In this document: positions 1-9,436 of the stretch, in pieces | How positions within the stretch are numbered: the first letter of the stretch is position 1 | Layout: the number at the start of each line of letters is the position of its first letter | Source: Pelomyxa schiedti | Lineage: Eukaryota; Evosea; Pelobiontida; Pelomyxidae | Direction: 5' to 3' | DNA length: 64,000 bases | NCBI GenBank assembly: GCA_020536535.1 | Contig: JAHLWZ010000859.1 | Coordinates: forward strand, 1 to 64,000 | Made by a program: the position numbers and the translations under genes | Notes under the pieces: model-generated | The model's database searches: none | The model's input: only the letters and a program-made list of their open reading frames with translations | What the model was told of the DNA's origin: nothing

Positions 1-1
1 G

Positions 2-870
2 GAAGCAATCTACGCTGAGAAAAGAGGCTCCTCTGAGTTTGTTTGTGTGGAACACATCAACCTGAGCACTGAGACGAGTGTATCATCTCAATTGGTTTGT
101 GAGTGCGAGCTTCCAGAGAGAACATTCATTGGCGGCATGGTCTGGAACCATGGTTAATGTCGGTTGTGGGGTGCTCATTTCCAGTTCTGTCTCAATCTCC
201 CATCATTTTCCACAAAAGAAGCCAAGGCTCTCAGAAGCCGCTGTGTTCCCTCTGTCAAAACATGAGTTTGACTCCCCTCACATTCACGTGGAGCACCATT
301 TCACAGACGCAACAACAGGCACACTTCTGTTCACAATGACAAAATGGTCGTCGTGCCACCTCCCGACAGAAATGCAAGCTGTCCCTTTCCCCTCTCCTTT
401 GTGAGTAAAACGTACTTGCATTTTTGGTGATATTTAGTCGCCGAGTACAACAACAAATTGTCACCTGGTTGTGAAAATTGACCCCTTCACTGACATGTAA
501 CGTCGTGTCGTTGTGAAGACAGACGCTTCTACTGCGATGTGCCAACTATTGCGTAACACGGGCAAAACCTACTGACACGACGGAGACACCGGTGTTCTTT
601 ACTTCCAAATTAGACGAAATCAAGACCCCACTAAAGACCACCGATGCTTTTTCGGTGTTGCGGGACGTCCTCTCTGTATTTTTCAGTGAACAGATCTGGG
701 CTTAGTCCAATGCCCTGAGAAAGCAGCAAGAAATGGCAAGACACCACCGTGCAAACATCTGGTTGATATCAGCCAGCATGTACCCAGATGATTCCACCAC
801 AGACAGGGGCTACACTGCGATCTCTGCGGGGTGTTCTATTTTCGTCGTCAAACCCATCGGCTTCCCCTAA
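2..870 (+). CDS. C-terminal part of a receiver-like (two-component type) protein, 5' end outside window
   Basis: Several short exons can be joined on the + strand and end at a TAA at 868-870. From about 445 the spliced reading gives HLVVKIDPFTD, then LLLRCANY, PVFFTSKLDEIKTP, then NIWLISAS and finally AISAGC...FVVKPI. The last two pieces resemble strands 4 and 5 of a response-regulator receiver domain, including the conserved Lys-Pro. The phospho-acceptor Asp segment (strand 3) is not evident, so the domain may be degenerate. The joins need a 22-nt, a 33-nt and a 37-nt intron; an in-frame TAG at about 703 falls in the last one. The exons before 410 were not resolved. It could be the tail of a hybrid histidine kinase or a decaying copy; the assignment is tentative. 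Confidence 0.35.
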
Positions 871-982
871 ATTTGGGATACCGAGTTGCGTTTTTTTTTT
901 TTTTGAGTCGGGTTTAAGGGGGCTACTCTACACGCTCTGGGCATCAAAAGCAAAAACGGTTGAAAAGAGGGTTTGCAGGCAC

Positions 983-3900
983 TCAGAGTTTAAACTGTGC
1001 ATTGAAAGTGTGATGTAGACTGGTAATCTCCGTCGAAGTTTCTAGTGGTAGCTCTTTTGTTGCTTGTGCATCTCCTAATTGTAAAACTAGTTAAAGACAA
1101 TGTGGGGAAAAAAAAAAAAGCAAGACCAAGAAATTTCAATAAGATGTAGGCGGAGCTATGGTCAGTCCTTTCCAGAGCAGCAAAGGCCCTTTTTGAACTG
1201 CTTTCAGAAAGAATTTGTAGCATATGCACTACAAGTGCAGATGAAAACGGTGGTGAAATTGAGTCTAGTGTCTAGAGCTGTGAGATGCGGAGACAAGTTG
1301 GCGGAAAAACGAAAAACCTGGATGATGAAGTATCTGATAAGAGCTTGGTCTTTCATTACCATTCCACTTGAATGGCACCACTTATGAACCAGAGATAGCA
1401 CGGGTAAGGGATATCCATTTCTCACCAGTTCAACTAAAACACTAAGGAGATGCTTCTTGAGTTCTAGCTGCATTTTGTTGCAATGGTTACAGAGGGTGAA
1501 AAAGAATAATGATATGTAAGTTGCCTGAGGCACAGCTTCCATGTTATGCAAATCTTGTTCAAAGCATTTTTTTATTAAAGAGAGTATGGAGGGCCATTGC
1601 ATGCGGTGAATCTGGACAATCTAGGTTGAAGTGAAACTTTAATATCGTGTTCATCAATGTACATGTAAAACGAGATCGAAAGCGACATTAGGAAATGATG
1701 ACTGAGTGTCAACATCTGTGAGATATCTCTCCACCCAATATAAGATTCCCATCGAGATTACTGGGTATCTGTACCACTCAGTAAATGAAATGACTAAGGG
1801 TTCGTTTATTCAAACTGGCAGAGGTCTTGCAGTGTAGGCATCGAAGAAGCTAAATCATGCCCAAAGGGTCCCCTCTTGCATAAAGATGATGCAGAGGCGA
1901 GTGCTGGTGTTATACGATGAACTTCACTTAGGTCCACTGCAATGGCTGAGGTACTGCATTGTCCTGGGTGCTCTTGCTGTTGGGCTTGCACTTGTGTCAT
2001 TGTATGAGACTCTAGGGCACTTGAAGCATAAGCAAGGAGGTATATGCATTTCTCTTTGTGTTGCTCACTCACTTGCTTGACAGGGTCGAATAACTCTTTG
2101 AGAAGAGTTCCTTTTCTTTTTTAAGTGGTGAAGACACCTGTAACCTACTCACGCATTATCTCTTCTTTTCTGATGTATTTAACAGGGGGTGGAGCTTGCG
2201 ATTTAAATTCAGTATATAGCTGCGAACCTGTTATTCCTTGACAAACAAAAGGGAAGTTGAACCTGGGAGACATCAGAGGGAGCGCAGACACCTTTTGTAA
2301 GGGAACAAATCGGTTGCTGTATTGAAGGATAGTTATCCAACTTGCTCAATTTGCAATTGATTTGCACTATAACATTTTCTCTTCAACGAGGTGAGTGATA
2401 TTTCTCGTAGGCAGCTAAATTGACCTGTGGGAACCTTCACACTGCAATTCTGTGATCAGTCTTTTGAGATGTGCACCATTAGGGTGTGCAGCTAGTTTGT
2501 GTAGAAACACTTGGACATAGAAGTATGCATGTTCGTTATGAGCACACAATTTCTTTATATAGTGGATACAGATATTAGATAGGGGTTCTTCCCTACGTGT
2601 GACAGTGGGAATGGGAATGTGTGTTCTGAAAACGTTTCATTGCACCACATACCTTGAGGTCAGGTAAGAGCTGTTGTAATTTCAACTCATCAGCAGTGAT
2701 TATCTGGGAGAGTAAATTCTTCAGAACCCTGCACTGAGGTAAGGTACTTTTCAACAAGGAAGAGGGATACTGATTAAATATTCGGAAGTTCTGCACTGCA
2801 GATGGAATTGTAGAGATTTCCTCAGTGTGGCCGGAATCAGAGATCAACTGAACACAGTCAATGTGGGTTACATCTGGGAAAACAAACCTGAATAGCGAGG
2901 TTCAAAAGCACACAGGACTCATGTTTTTCGGAAAGTTTGTATATAAGATTTCGCCATTGTGGGTTTTGGATCATTTTCACTAGCCATTCAGGAACTGCCT
3001 TGGTCACGTGGGTTACACAGTATTCGTTTAGTATTCACTCACATCATTTTCCATTAAGATGGAGTCAGCAATGGCTCTGTCAAAATGTGATAAGACCAGT
3101 TGCATCAATTGTTCTCCAACGAGTTTCTGTATTGCCTCTGGAGAGAGGGCACCACAATGAACGCCCCAGTCACACAGCAAGTTAACCATTTGGCTGTATC
3201 CCCGGTAATGGTCAACAAGCATAGTGATGATTTCCTGTTGGTGTCAGGAAGAAAACCTCAACCTGAAACTGAACCTGGGGAGTCCCACCAGCCTTCACAA
3301 AGTTCTTCATGGTGAGTCCCACATCAGACTCCAAGGCAGCATCAGGAGCAACAAGGGCTTCACACAACTTTGACTTCAAGTTTTCAATTGCTTTGCTGTC
3401 CTCCGGGGATCCGCCGCCGCCGCCGCCGCCACCGCCACCATCATCCTCATCCAACTTGGCATCCCTCTCAGTCCCAGAGCTCCCAACGCCATCAACAACA
3501 ATACTATCAGCATGAGCAGAAACAGTAGCAGTAGACTTAGGACTCGAGTCCAGCAACGTTGGGCCGCCGTCGCACTCCATTGTCGTGGTGTGTGCATTTC
3601 TACTTTCGAATGGGTTGGTGCCTTCCAGCGAAAAGAGGCCGAAGCCGCCGCCGCCGGGGTTCGCCTGTGGCGATATTTCGCCGACAGAGGAGGTCGGCGT
3701 GCTCGTGACAAGCAGCAACGGGGACGTGTTCGACGGCGACAGGCAGGGCGAAATCGACCCGGACCGCGACATGTGCGCGCCCAGGTGCTCCGCCATTTCG
3801 CCGCCGCCGCCGCCGCCGGCGCCACTCCCTCCAAAGGCCTGCTGTGACTGGAACGACGAGGAGGACGAGGGCGGAGGCGACGGCGAACGGTGCTGCTCTT

Positions 3901-4000
3901 CGTGCGACGGTGAATCAAGGGGCAGGGGCGGCGAGTCTTCCGGTAGCATGTGTTTGCTACGCCCAAAGTGTGAAAATTTTGATGGACGAAGATACAACAA
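983..4000 (-). CDS. NELFCD: Negative elongation factor subunit C/D (TH1 family)
   Basis: This is a subunit of the nuclear NELF complex, which holds RNA polymerase II in promoter-proximal pausing. At least five exons were followed. The first (about 3275-4000) is a low-complexity head with Ser, Pro and Gly runs and the phosphosite-like SPSP/SPPP, ending in the conserved KNFVKAGGTPQ. Then come YRGYSQMVNLLCDWGV, a SHFDRAIADSI segment (about 3030-3225), a LISDSGHTEEIS segment (about 2650-2850), KCIYLLAYASSALE (1806-2060), and LELKKHLLSVLVEL...LIRYFI (1330-1500). The tail is read as SISPPFS after a splice at about 1275. Each block lines up in order with human NELF-C/D, where the corresponding blocks are GGSPE, LELKKTLLD, LIRYFV and IAPPY. 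The first intron is about 35 nt. The final exon joins and the stop at 983-985 are inferred from frame. The Ser/Gly head is longer than in animals. Confidence 0.9.
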
Positions 4001-4086
4001 AGTTTGACAAACTAGCTACATTAGGTAGGATGTTTTGGGACCTTGGGAGTTGTGTAGTGTCGTGGTTGGTTGTATGGATGACAAGG

Positions 4087-5802
4087 TTAGGGCAAGAGGG
4101 GATTCACACAAACGCCAGGTATTCTGCGGGCCACAAAATGAGCCAGTTGGTTTATTCTGCTGTTGAATTGGGTCAGCATGGGCCCATCAAAAGCCCTTGA
4201 GGGGTCTCTGGTAAGGTACACTCCAGGGCCGAGGCACTCAACCTGACCTCCAGGGCCGCAGCTTACACCAATGAGGAGCCGCATTTCCACTGTGGTGTAT
4301 TGAATATGTTAATGGAAGCTTTTTCGTTGATTGGGGCTGGGTACCTGTGTGTGTTTCGTTGTCCAGTTGGATAACAAAGGAGTAACCAAAAGCTTTTCTC
4401 CACACATCCGTGGGGGTTTTGCCAGAAACGTCAGGATCACATCTGTTACGAATAAGCGGTTCGAGAGTCGTCATAATCTCGGGATCAAAACCTTGAAATC
4501 TTTAAGTAATGTAAACAAAAACTTGGAGCAAATGTACCTCTTTTTACTAACTCCTTCCTAGCGTTTGGATTCAACTGTGGGGCAGATCTGAGGTATTCCT
4601 TTTGCTCCACAGACAGTGGCCCTCTGGTTGCCGTGTCCACCACAGAATCTATTGCACTGCAATTCATCTGCGTTGCACTTTCCGTAATTGCACAAAGAAT
4701 AGATACAATCGACTGTGAAACTGGTTCGATAACTGATACCCAGAATTGTGAGCTGGTGATTGTTGACCAATGCGACGAATCAGTACAGATTACAGTAGTA
4801 TGCAAGCAAGGCAACGAACACTCATGGCATACTTCCCAAGGGTGTATAAAGCTCTGACTTTGTGGTGGCATTGCTCTGTTCAGGTTCTTACAGATGTCTC
4901 GCACAAGTACTTCATGCCGTGTAATAAAATACACTCGTTGCAATTCTGACAGTTCCGCAATAGAGGCTGTAGAGAATCCAATTCCCCCACTCTTCGAAAA
5001 GTCAGTAATGGGATGACCTGGAAGATGACAAACATTGGAAAAGGGTTGATTGCTGCTTGCAGCCGCAGATGCCATGCGCCAGTCAGTATCCCATGTCCAA
5101 AACATTGGGTGCCATTTCTGGGGAATTTCAGTTCTTAGGTTGTGAGCTATTCAACATACAGTTCTCACACTTTGGAATCCATTTGATTCTTCCAGTACAC
5201 CCTATCAAATAAGTGAGTTATACAGTGAGCAGTAATAATCCTACCCAAGAACGTGGACTCCAATTCCAGCCAAAATTGAGGAATTTGGCATTCAGTTCAG
5301 TAGACGCAAATTCAACAATACTAGAAATCAATGGTAACACAGAGCCAATAACTTCATCCCTCGGCACTGATGTCGGTCCTGGCAGGCATCGTGCGGGATC
5401 CATATTGAGAATAATCACATGGAAGTCAGTGGAATAAGGTGCCAGTGCCTAGAAGGTAACATAAGGCAGCACCCTACTTACAACCGGCACAAAGTCTCCT
5501 GATATAATTTACAATTACATATTGTGTAATTATTTCCAGGAAGAGCAAATGCACACAGAGCAAATTTGCCACTGTAAATTAGATCTTGGTTGCAGCGAAC
5601 AATGATCATATTCACCGTCAGCCCGAGCATCTCCAAGCAGTGTGAATCGGGAAAAAGCACCCACTACGTAGTTCAGATCAAGTGACTCCTCTGGCTTAAT
5701 TTTTGGTTGCGCAGTGCTGAAATGTGGCACCACGAGCAGAACAAGCCACACTGGGCGTGGCATTCCCGACGAAGTAGTAGAGCTCGTTGATGCAGCCGAC
5801 AT
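4087..5802 (-). CDS. Unrecognised secreted or vacuolar protein with signal peptide
   Basis: The first exon starts in a run of Ser/Thr followed by MPRPVWLVLLVVPHFSTAQ, a convincing signal peptide, so Met at about 5763 may be the true start. The protein then runs through several exons. Good joins are KELVKR to FQGFDPEIMTTLEPL (intron about 4505-4541) and LDNETHT to VEMRLLIG (intron about 4293-4345). The C-terminus is GPGVYLTRDPSRAFDGPM...VNPLLP, stop at 4087. Cysteines and N-glycosylation sequons (for example NYT, NCS) are scattered through it, as expected for a lumenal protein. Joins between 4860 and 5240 are not all resolved. I do not recognise a family. It is divergent from the gene starting near 5942. 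Confidence 0.6.
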
Positions 5803-5941
5803 TCTTTTTGTTTTCTTTTGTTTTGGTTTGTAAGTTTTGAAAACGTCATTTAAGAGGCAGAGGGCCGTGACATTTTCCCAACGCTGACTTACTTCTGAGA
5901 ATCGATCACTACTCCGAACTGGGACTCCTTCACCCCCGCAA

Positions 5942-7200
5942 ATGAGCAGAGGTACACTGTCAACATTTTCACTGCTAAATAGCCTCCAGAACCAGGGAGC
6001 TTACTTATGGAAACCTGTGAGTTTAGAATTAAAAACACAAGATAGAACGACGGATGAAGCACGTAAAGCGGGAGGTATTTTGTTTGTGTGTTTTTCCAAA
6101 GGCGTAGCACCCCGCCCACCAGTGACCAAAAACAAAGAACGCACACAGGAACGCCCGAGCGACGACACTTACGACGCCGAGGGGCACAACGCCGCCGCCC
6201 CTGCTGCATCGTCATCGTCGGCAACCTCGCATGCTGCCGTCTCTACTACTACTACTGCAGCAGCAGCAACAACGTCATCATCTTCATCGTCGTCTGGCCA
6301 TTTCGCCCAGCAGCACTCGGAGCCGCCGCCGACGCACGGGGGGGTGTGGTACCTGAACGACGCATTGGAGCTGGCTCCGGAGGTTGCCAGCGGGGCAGTG
6401 GACCGTGATTTCATCAATGTTCTGCAGTCCCAGGCGATCCAGAGGCTGTCGGCAAGGGACCCTTTATTGAGGCACGTTTTGGATGTAAAGGTGTGAGGCA
6501 CACTCTTCACTTGTGTTTTCGCTTGTTGTTTTTTTTTTTTTTTTTTTTTTTTTTACTTACTTGTTAGCTTGGCAGGTTGTGTGCAACCAGAGAAGGACAT
6601 TCATCAACTTCACAATCAAAAAAGAGTACATGGGAATGTGCCATTGTGATGTCATTGACAACTTGAGATTTTGCTATTTTATTTCGGATAAGCTAGAACC
6701 ATATGTGATTCTTACAGTAGTGGACCCACAAGTAGGGCGCCTCCACCGACTTACAAAAGCCCAAGTTTGCTTTGCCTCTCATTATTATACGGCGTTCACA
6801 CATGAAAGGTCGGTCACCTTGCACAGTCACTGGAAAAATTCCGGGTTAGATTTGGCATCAGTAACGAAACCTATCACTACACACCACTCAGAGAAAGACA
6901 GGAAACAGACACTTTTGTGCGCACAGGTGACAAGAGAGGAATCCCACCACCAGGCACCAAAGCGCACTCGTCTCACTTCCACCTGGTATGGAATCTTCCC
7001 ACTTCACTTCTTCTCACTCAAGTAACCTCTCACAGAAAATTCGAGTTGCAACCAAGATGCTGGAGGCACGGATGCCTATCTATTCCCTGCTCAACATTGG
7101 GGCTCTGCGGGAGGCTGTAGAGCCAGTAAAGTACTCCTTCTCGCGTGTGTCATTGGATTGGGAGGCAACCCTCCCCCTTCTCATGACTGACGCAGAGTAA
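5942..7200 (+). CDS. Unrecognised protein, multi-exon
   Basis: The 5' exon is rich in Ala, Ser and Thr and includes a Thr/Ala/Ser homopolymer stretch at about 6205-6300. It is followed by GGVWYLNDALELAPEVASG and RHVLDVK, where a 90-nt intron carrying a 26-T tract begins (6493). The next exon reads VVCNQRRTFINFTIK and LEPYVILTVVDPQ. A 44-nt intron (about 6763-6806) restores a frame reading VGHLAQSLEKFRVRFG and NETYHYTPLRER. A last intron (about 6987-7036) leads to KIRVATKMLEARMPIYSLL and ...LPLLMTDAE, stop at 7198-7200. No signal peptide or membrane segment is visible. The start is uncertain because the region before 6170 is low-complexity; Met at 5942 is simply the first in frame. I cannot name a family. 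Confidence 0.55.
6529..6554 (+). repeat. 26-nt poly(T) tract inside an intron
   Basis: An uninterrupted run of T lies between donor and acceptor of the intron at about 6493-6581. Similar but shorter T tracts lie in introns near 35386-35402 and 36703-36722. They look like exaggerated polypyrimidine tracts, and their exact length may be an assembly estimate. Confidence 0.85.
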
Positions 7201-7401
7201 CAAAAGTACAACTAGAAGACAACGAATGAAAATTTAGGAGAATTTTCTTTCTGTTTGATTGAATTCAATCACACATAACAAACATGGGTGGTGATAACCA
7301 ACTCTCATCGTAGCTTTACGAAGAGAATGTTGTTATTTGACAGGTGTGTATGGAGATACAACGGGGTATGTTGAGTAAGCACTGGCCTCAAAGGGACGAG
7401 G

Positions 7402-7654
7402 TCAGCTCATCTGGCAGTTGGGTCCCCTCCTTGGTGCCCCAGTCTCCACTACATTGACAAACCTCCTTATGAAAAGGGTGAGAAACGAGTCCACTGAGTG
7501 GAGAAATGTCACGAGGAGGGGCAAAGTACTTGTTGTAAAGAATTCTCTTGTAAGCTCGTCCCCTTGGGCTCTTCTTCTTCTCTGTTGGTGCAACCTTTGG
7601 TGTCTGAGCCCTGACCTTTCCTGCTCGTGCAAGTCCTCCATGTACTTTGCCCAT
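7402..7654 (-). CDS. RPS30: 40S ribosomal protein S30 (eS30)
   Basis: Small-subunit ribosomal protein, about 60 residues. Exon 1 reads [13 protein letters not shown], then QTPKVAP, a Lys-rich core and [10 protein letters not shown]. An intron at about 7467-7529 separates it from [15 protein letters not shown] and the stop at 7402. Both halves line up closely with animal eS30 ([20 protein letters not shown] and YNRRFVNVV). The protein starts directly at Met-Gly-Lys with an A-rich leader upstream, so it is not made as the ubiquitin-like fusion (FAU) known in animals. The 5' flank (7655-7760) is strongly T-rich on the + strand. Confidence 0.95.
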
Positions 7655-7998
7655 TTCTGGTTTTTGGTGTTTGCTTTGTTTTGTTTTGTTTGCCTTCCCT
7701 TGCTTCTTCTTTACTTTTTGTTTCTTTTTGTGCTTGTACCTTCCTGCAGATACCAGGGTATAAGAAGCCTTTGCATTTATGAACCCAGTATGTATCTCAA
7801 TACACTTTTTTACGAACCAAGAAGAGAACGCTATTTATACCCATAATGGGAAGGTTTCGGTACCCGAAATTTAAGCGAATCGCGAGACAAGAAGTTAAGT
7901 GCCTTAAACCAATGAGTAAGGAAAACACCTGCTAGCCCTTCGAAGGGTCTGGCAATTGTGGAAGGCATTTCACTCTACCAATTTTTGACGGGTACATA

Positions 7999-8797
7999 GG
8001 CTGTCCTCTTGGTGTCCTGGGCGGTCTCCGTCTCCAAACAAGAAATTAGAAAGCGAAACGGCTCGATGAAGCTGGTCTCCGGGATGGCCCGGGGGAGCCA
8101 CCTTCGCGACTGCACCACGATGGCGCAGTCCACGTACAACTTGACATGGCAAATGCTGCAGGAGACGCAGGAGGGGTACAACTACGACGAGGACCCGTGC
8201 CGGAAGAACAGGGCTCCGAAGCCTTCCGATGGCTCGGCGGAGTTGTACCTGTTCGGCGCCGTGCCGCACCCCGTGGACCTCAGCTTCACTACTGACGGCC
8301 TGCTAGATGGCGAGAATCCCCCTCCGCCACCAACTGAGGATTTATTGCGTGAGGTAAAGGCTCCACGAACAAATGGGGCTTCTTTTGTTGCCCCTTTTTT
8401 CTTCTGTTTGCTCTGTTTTTCCCTGGTGGACTTATTTGAAGGTGGCAAGATGTGTTCAAGTAAAGGGGGATGGCATCAGCAGGGTACTGTTGCCACATGG
8501 TTGCCCTGTGACTCTTGTTCTGGGCAATTTCTCAAAACACGCCAGGGTGTTTGTTGTCACTTTGCCATCTCATTCCAATCTGGAATTGACAAGTGTTGTC
8601 GTGCTGCCCATGAAAGTAAGTAAGTTGCTTTTCTGGCGCAATATTTAAATAAATAAATACAAAAACAAACACAAAATACAAAACCAAAAAGGTTGCTACT
8701 ATAGCAGTTGCTTCTTCTCCTTTCCTTGAAGAAAAAGAATACCTTGATACTGGTGTTTTCCCGGCATGTGCAACTCAGCAGGCCCATCACCGTTTAG
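7999..8797 (+). CDS. Small unrecognised protein, possibly with a signal or anchor segment
   Basis: An exon opening after a plausible acceptor at 7999 reads AVLLVSWAVSVSKQEIRKR, a short hydrophobic start that could be the end of a signal peptide. It goes on through CTTMAQSTYNLTWQMLQ, YNYDEDPC and a Pro run (ENPPPPPTEDLLRE). An intron at 8353-8442 joins in frame to VARCVQVKGDGISRVL and ...LELTSVVVLPMK. A further intron beginning GTAAGT at 8615 leads to KKNTLILVFSRHVQL and a TAG at 8795-8797. The 5' exon with the start codon was not identified with confidence; an ATG at 7847 is one candidate. No family recognised. The 340 bp before it hold the eS30 promoter and this gene's 5' end. Confidence 0.5.
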
Positions 8798-8853
8798 TGT
8801 TTCAATCAGCCAAATGTAATTTGTGGCAATTCTCCTCACTGTACATATAACAA

Positions 8854-9287
8854 TCAGGCCTTCACCTTGCGTTTCAGTGTGCTTTGCATCCCCGGGTCGG
8901 TGCTGGCAGGTTGAAGACTACACTTCCGACACCGCCTCACTGACTCTTTTAGCCCGGCAAGAGTTATTCCATCACACTTGTTGAAGCGAATAGTTAATAT
9001 GTCCCACAGTACCATTCCACCTTCGATTTCACACATTCTTACAACCAAAAACACAGAATTTTCCACACAAGAAGACCCTTCTCCTGGCACTACAATTCCA
9101 ACAAGGCGAAAGGCTTCATCACTTCCTTCTCTCGCCCTGTATGGTGAGTTACAGGCTTCTGTTTATCCCGCTGTTGGTGAGGACTACTTTGGAACCATGG
9201 GTTTCTCATGGCGCTCTGGGGACATCACCTGGCCCTGGCGCAAGGACCACCCTCTGGTTCTCACAATTCGTCTCGTTTCCTCTCCAT
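8854..9287 (-). CDS. Small unrecognised protein
   Basis: Met at 9287 starts MERKRDEL. A 122-nt intron with donor GTGAGA and acceptor CATACAG restores a frame reading ARREGSDEAFRLVGIVVPG, then CVENSVFLVVRMCEIEGG and FNKCDGITLAGLKESV, ending in a basic tail with KRKVKA and stop at 8854. That gives roughly 100 residues. The opposite strand is also open across 8978-9289, but its predicted product is low in pattern and crosses the better-looking minus frame, so I prefer the minus gene. It would share a 150-bp divergent promoter with the PUF6 gene. Function unknown. Confidence 0.45.
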
Positions 9288-9436
9288 AAAAAAAACGGAA
9301 ATTTTTTTCTCCCGCAATAGAAACCACAAATTGTGCGGTTCTATCCTTGTTTTCTTGCAGTTGCCTCTCGGTTAATTATTACGAAACAAATCGTACGTCC
9401 CGGCGTTCTCTTCGGCTGCTACCGCACACAAACGAC

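Noticed and set aside
700..705. In-frame TAG in the left-edge gene as possible stop-codon reassignment
   Set aside because: It falls at the AG of a 37-nt GT-AG intron that keeps the frame; other genes use TAA, TAG and TGA as ordinary stops.
5889..6224. Minus-strand frame of 111 residues upstream of the secreted unknown
   Set aside because: The A-rich leader just before 5802 marks the start of that gene, and the plus-strand gene covers this stretch; no family match.
8978..9289. 103-residue + strand frame ending at 9289
   Set aside because: The minus-strand reading with a single intron gives a more protein-like sequence; the + frame starts without a proper leader. Not fully excluded.
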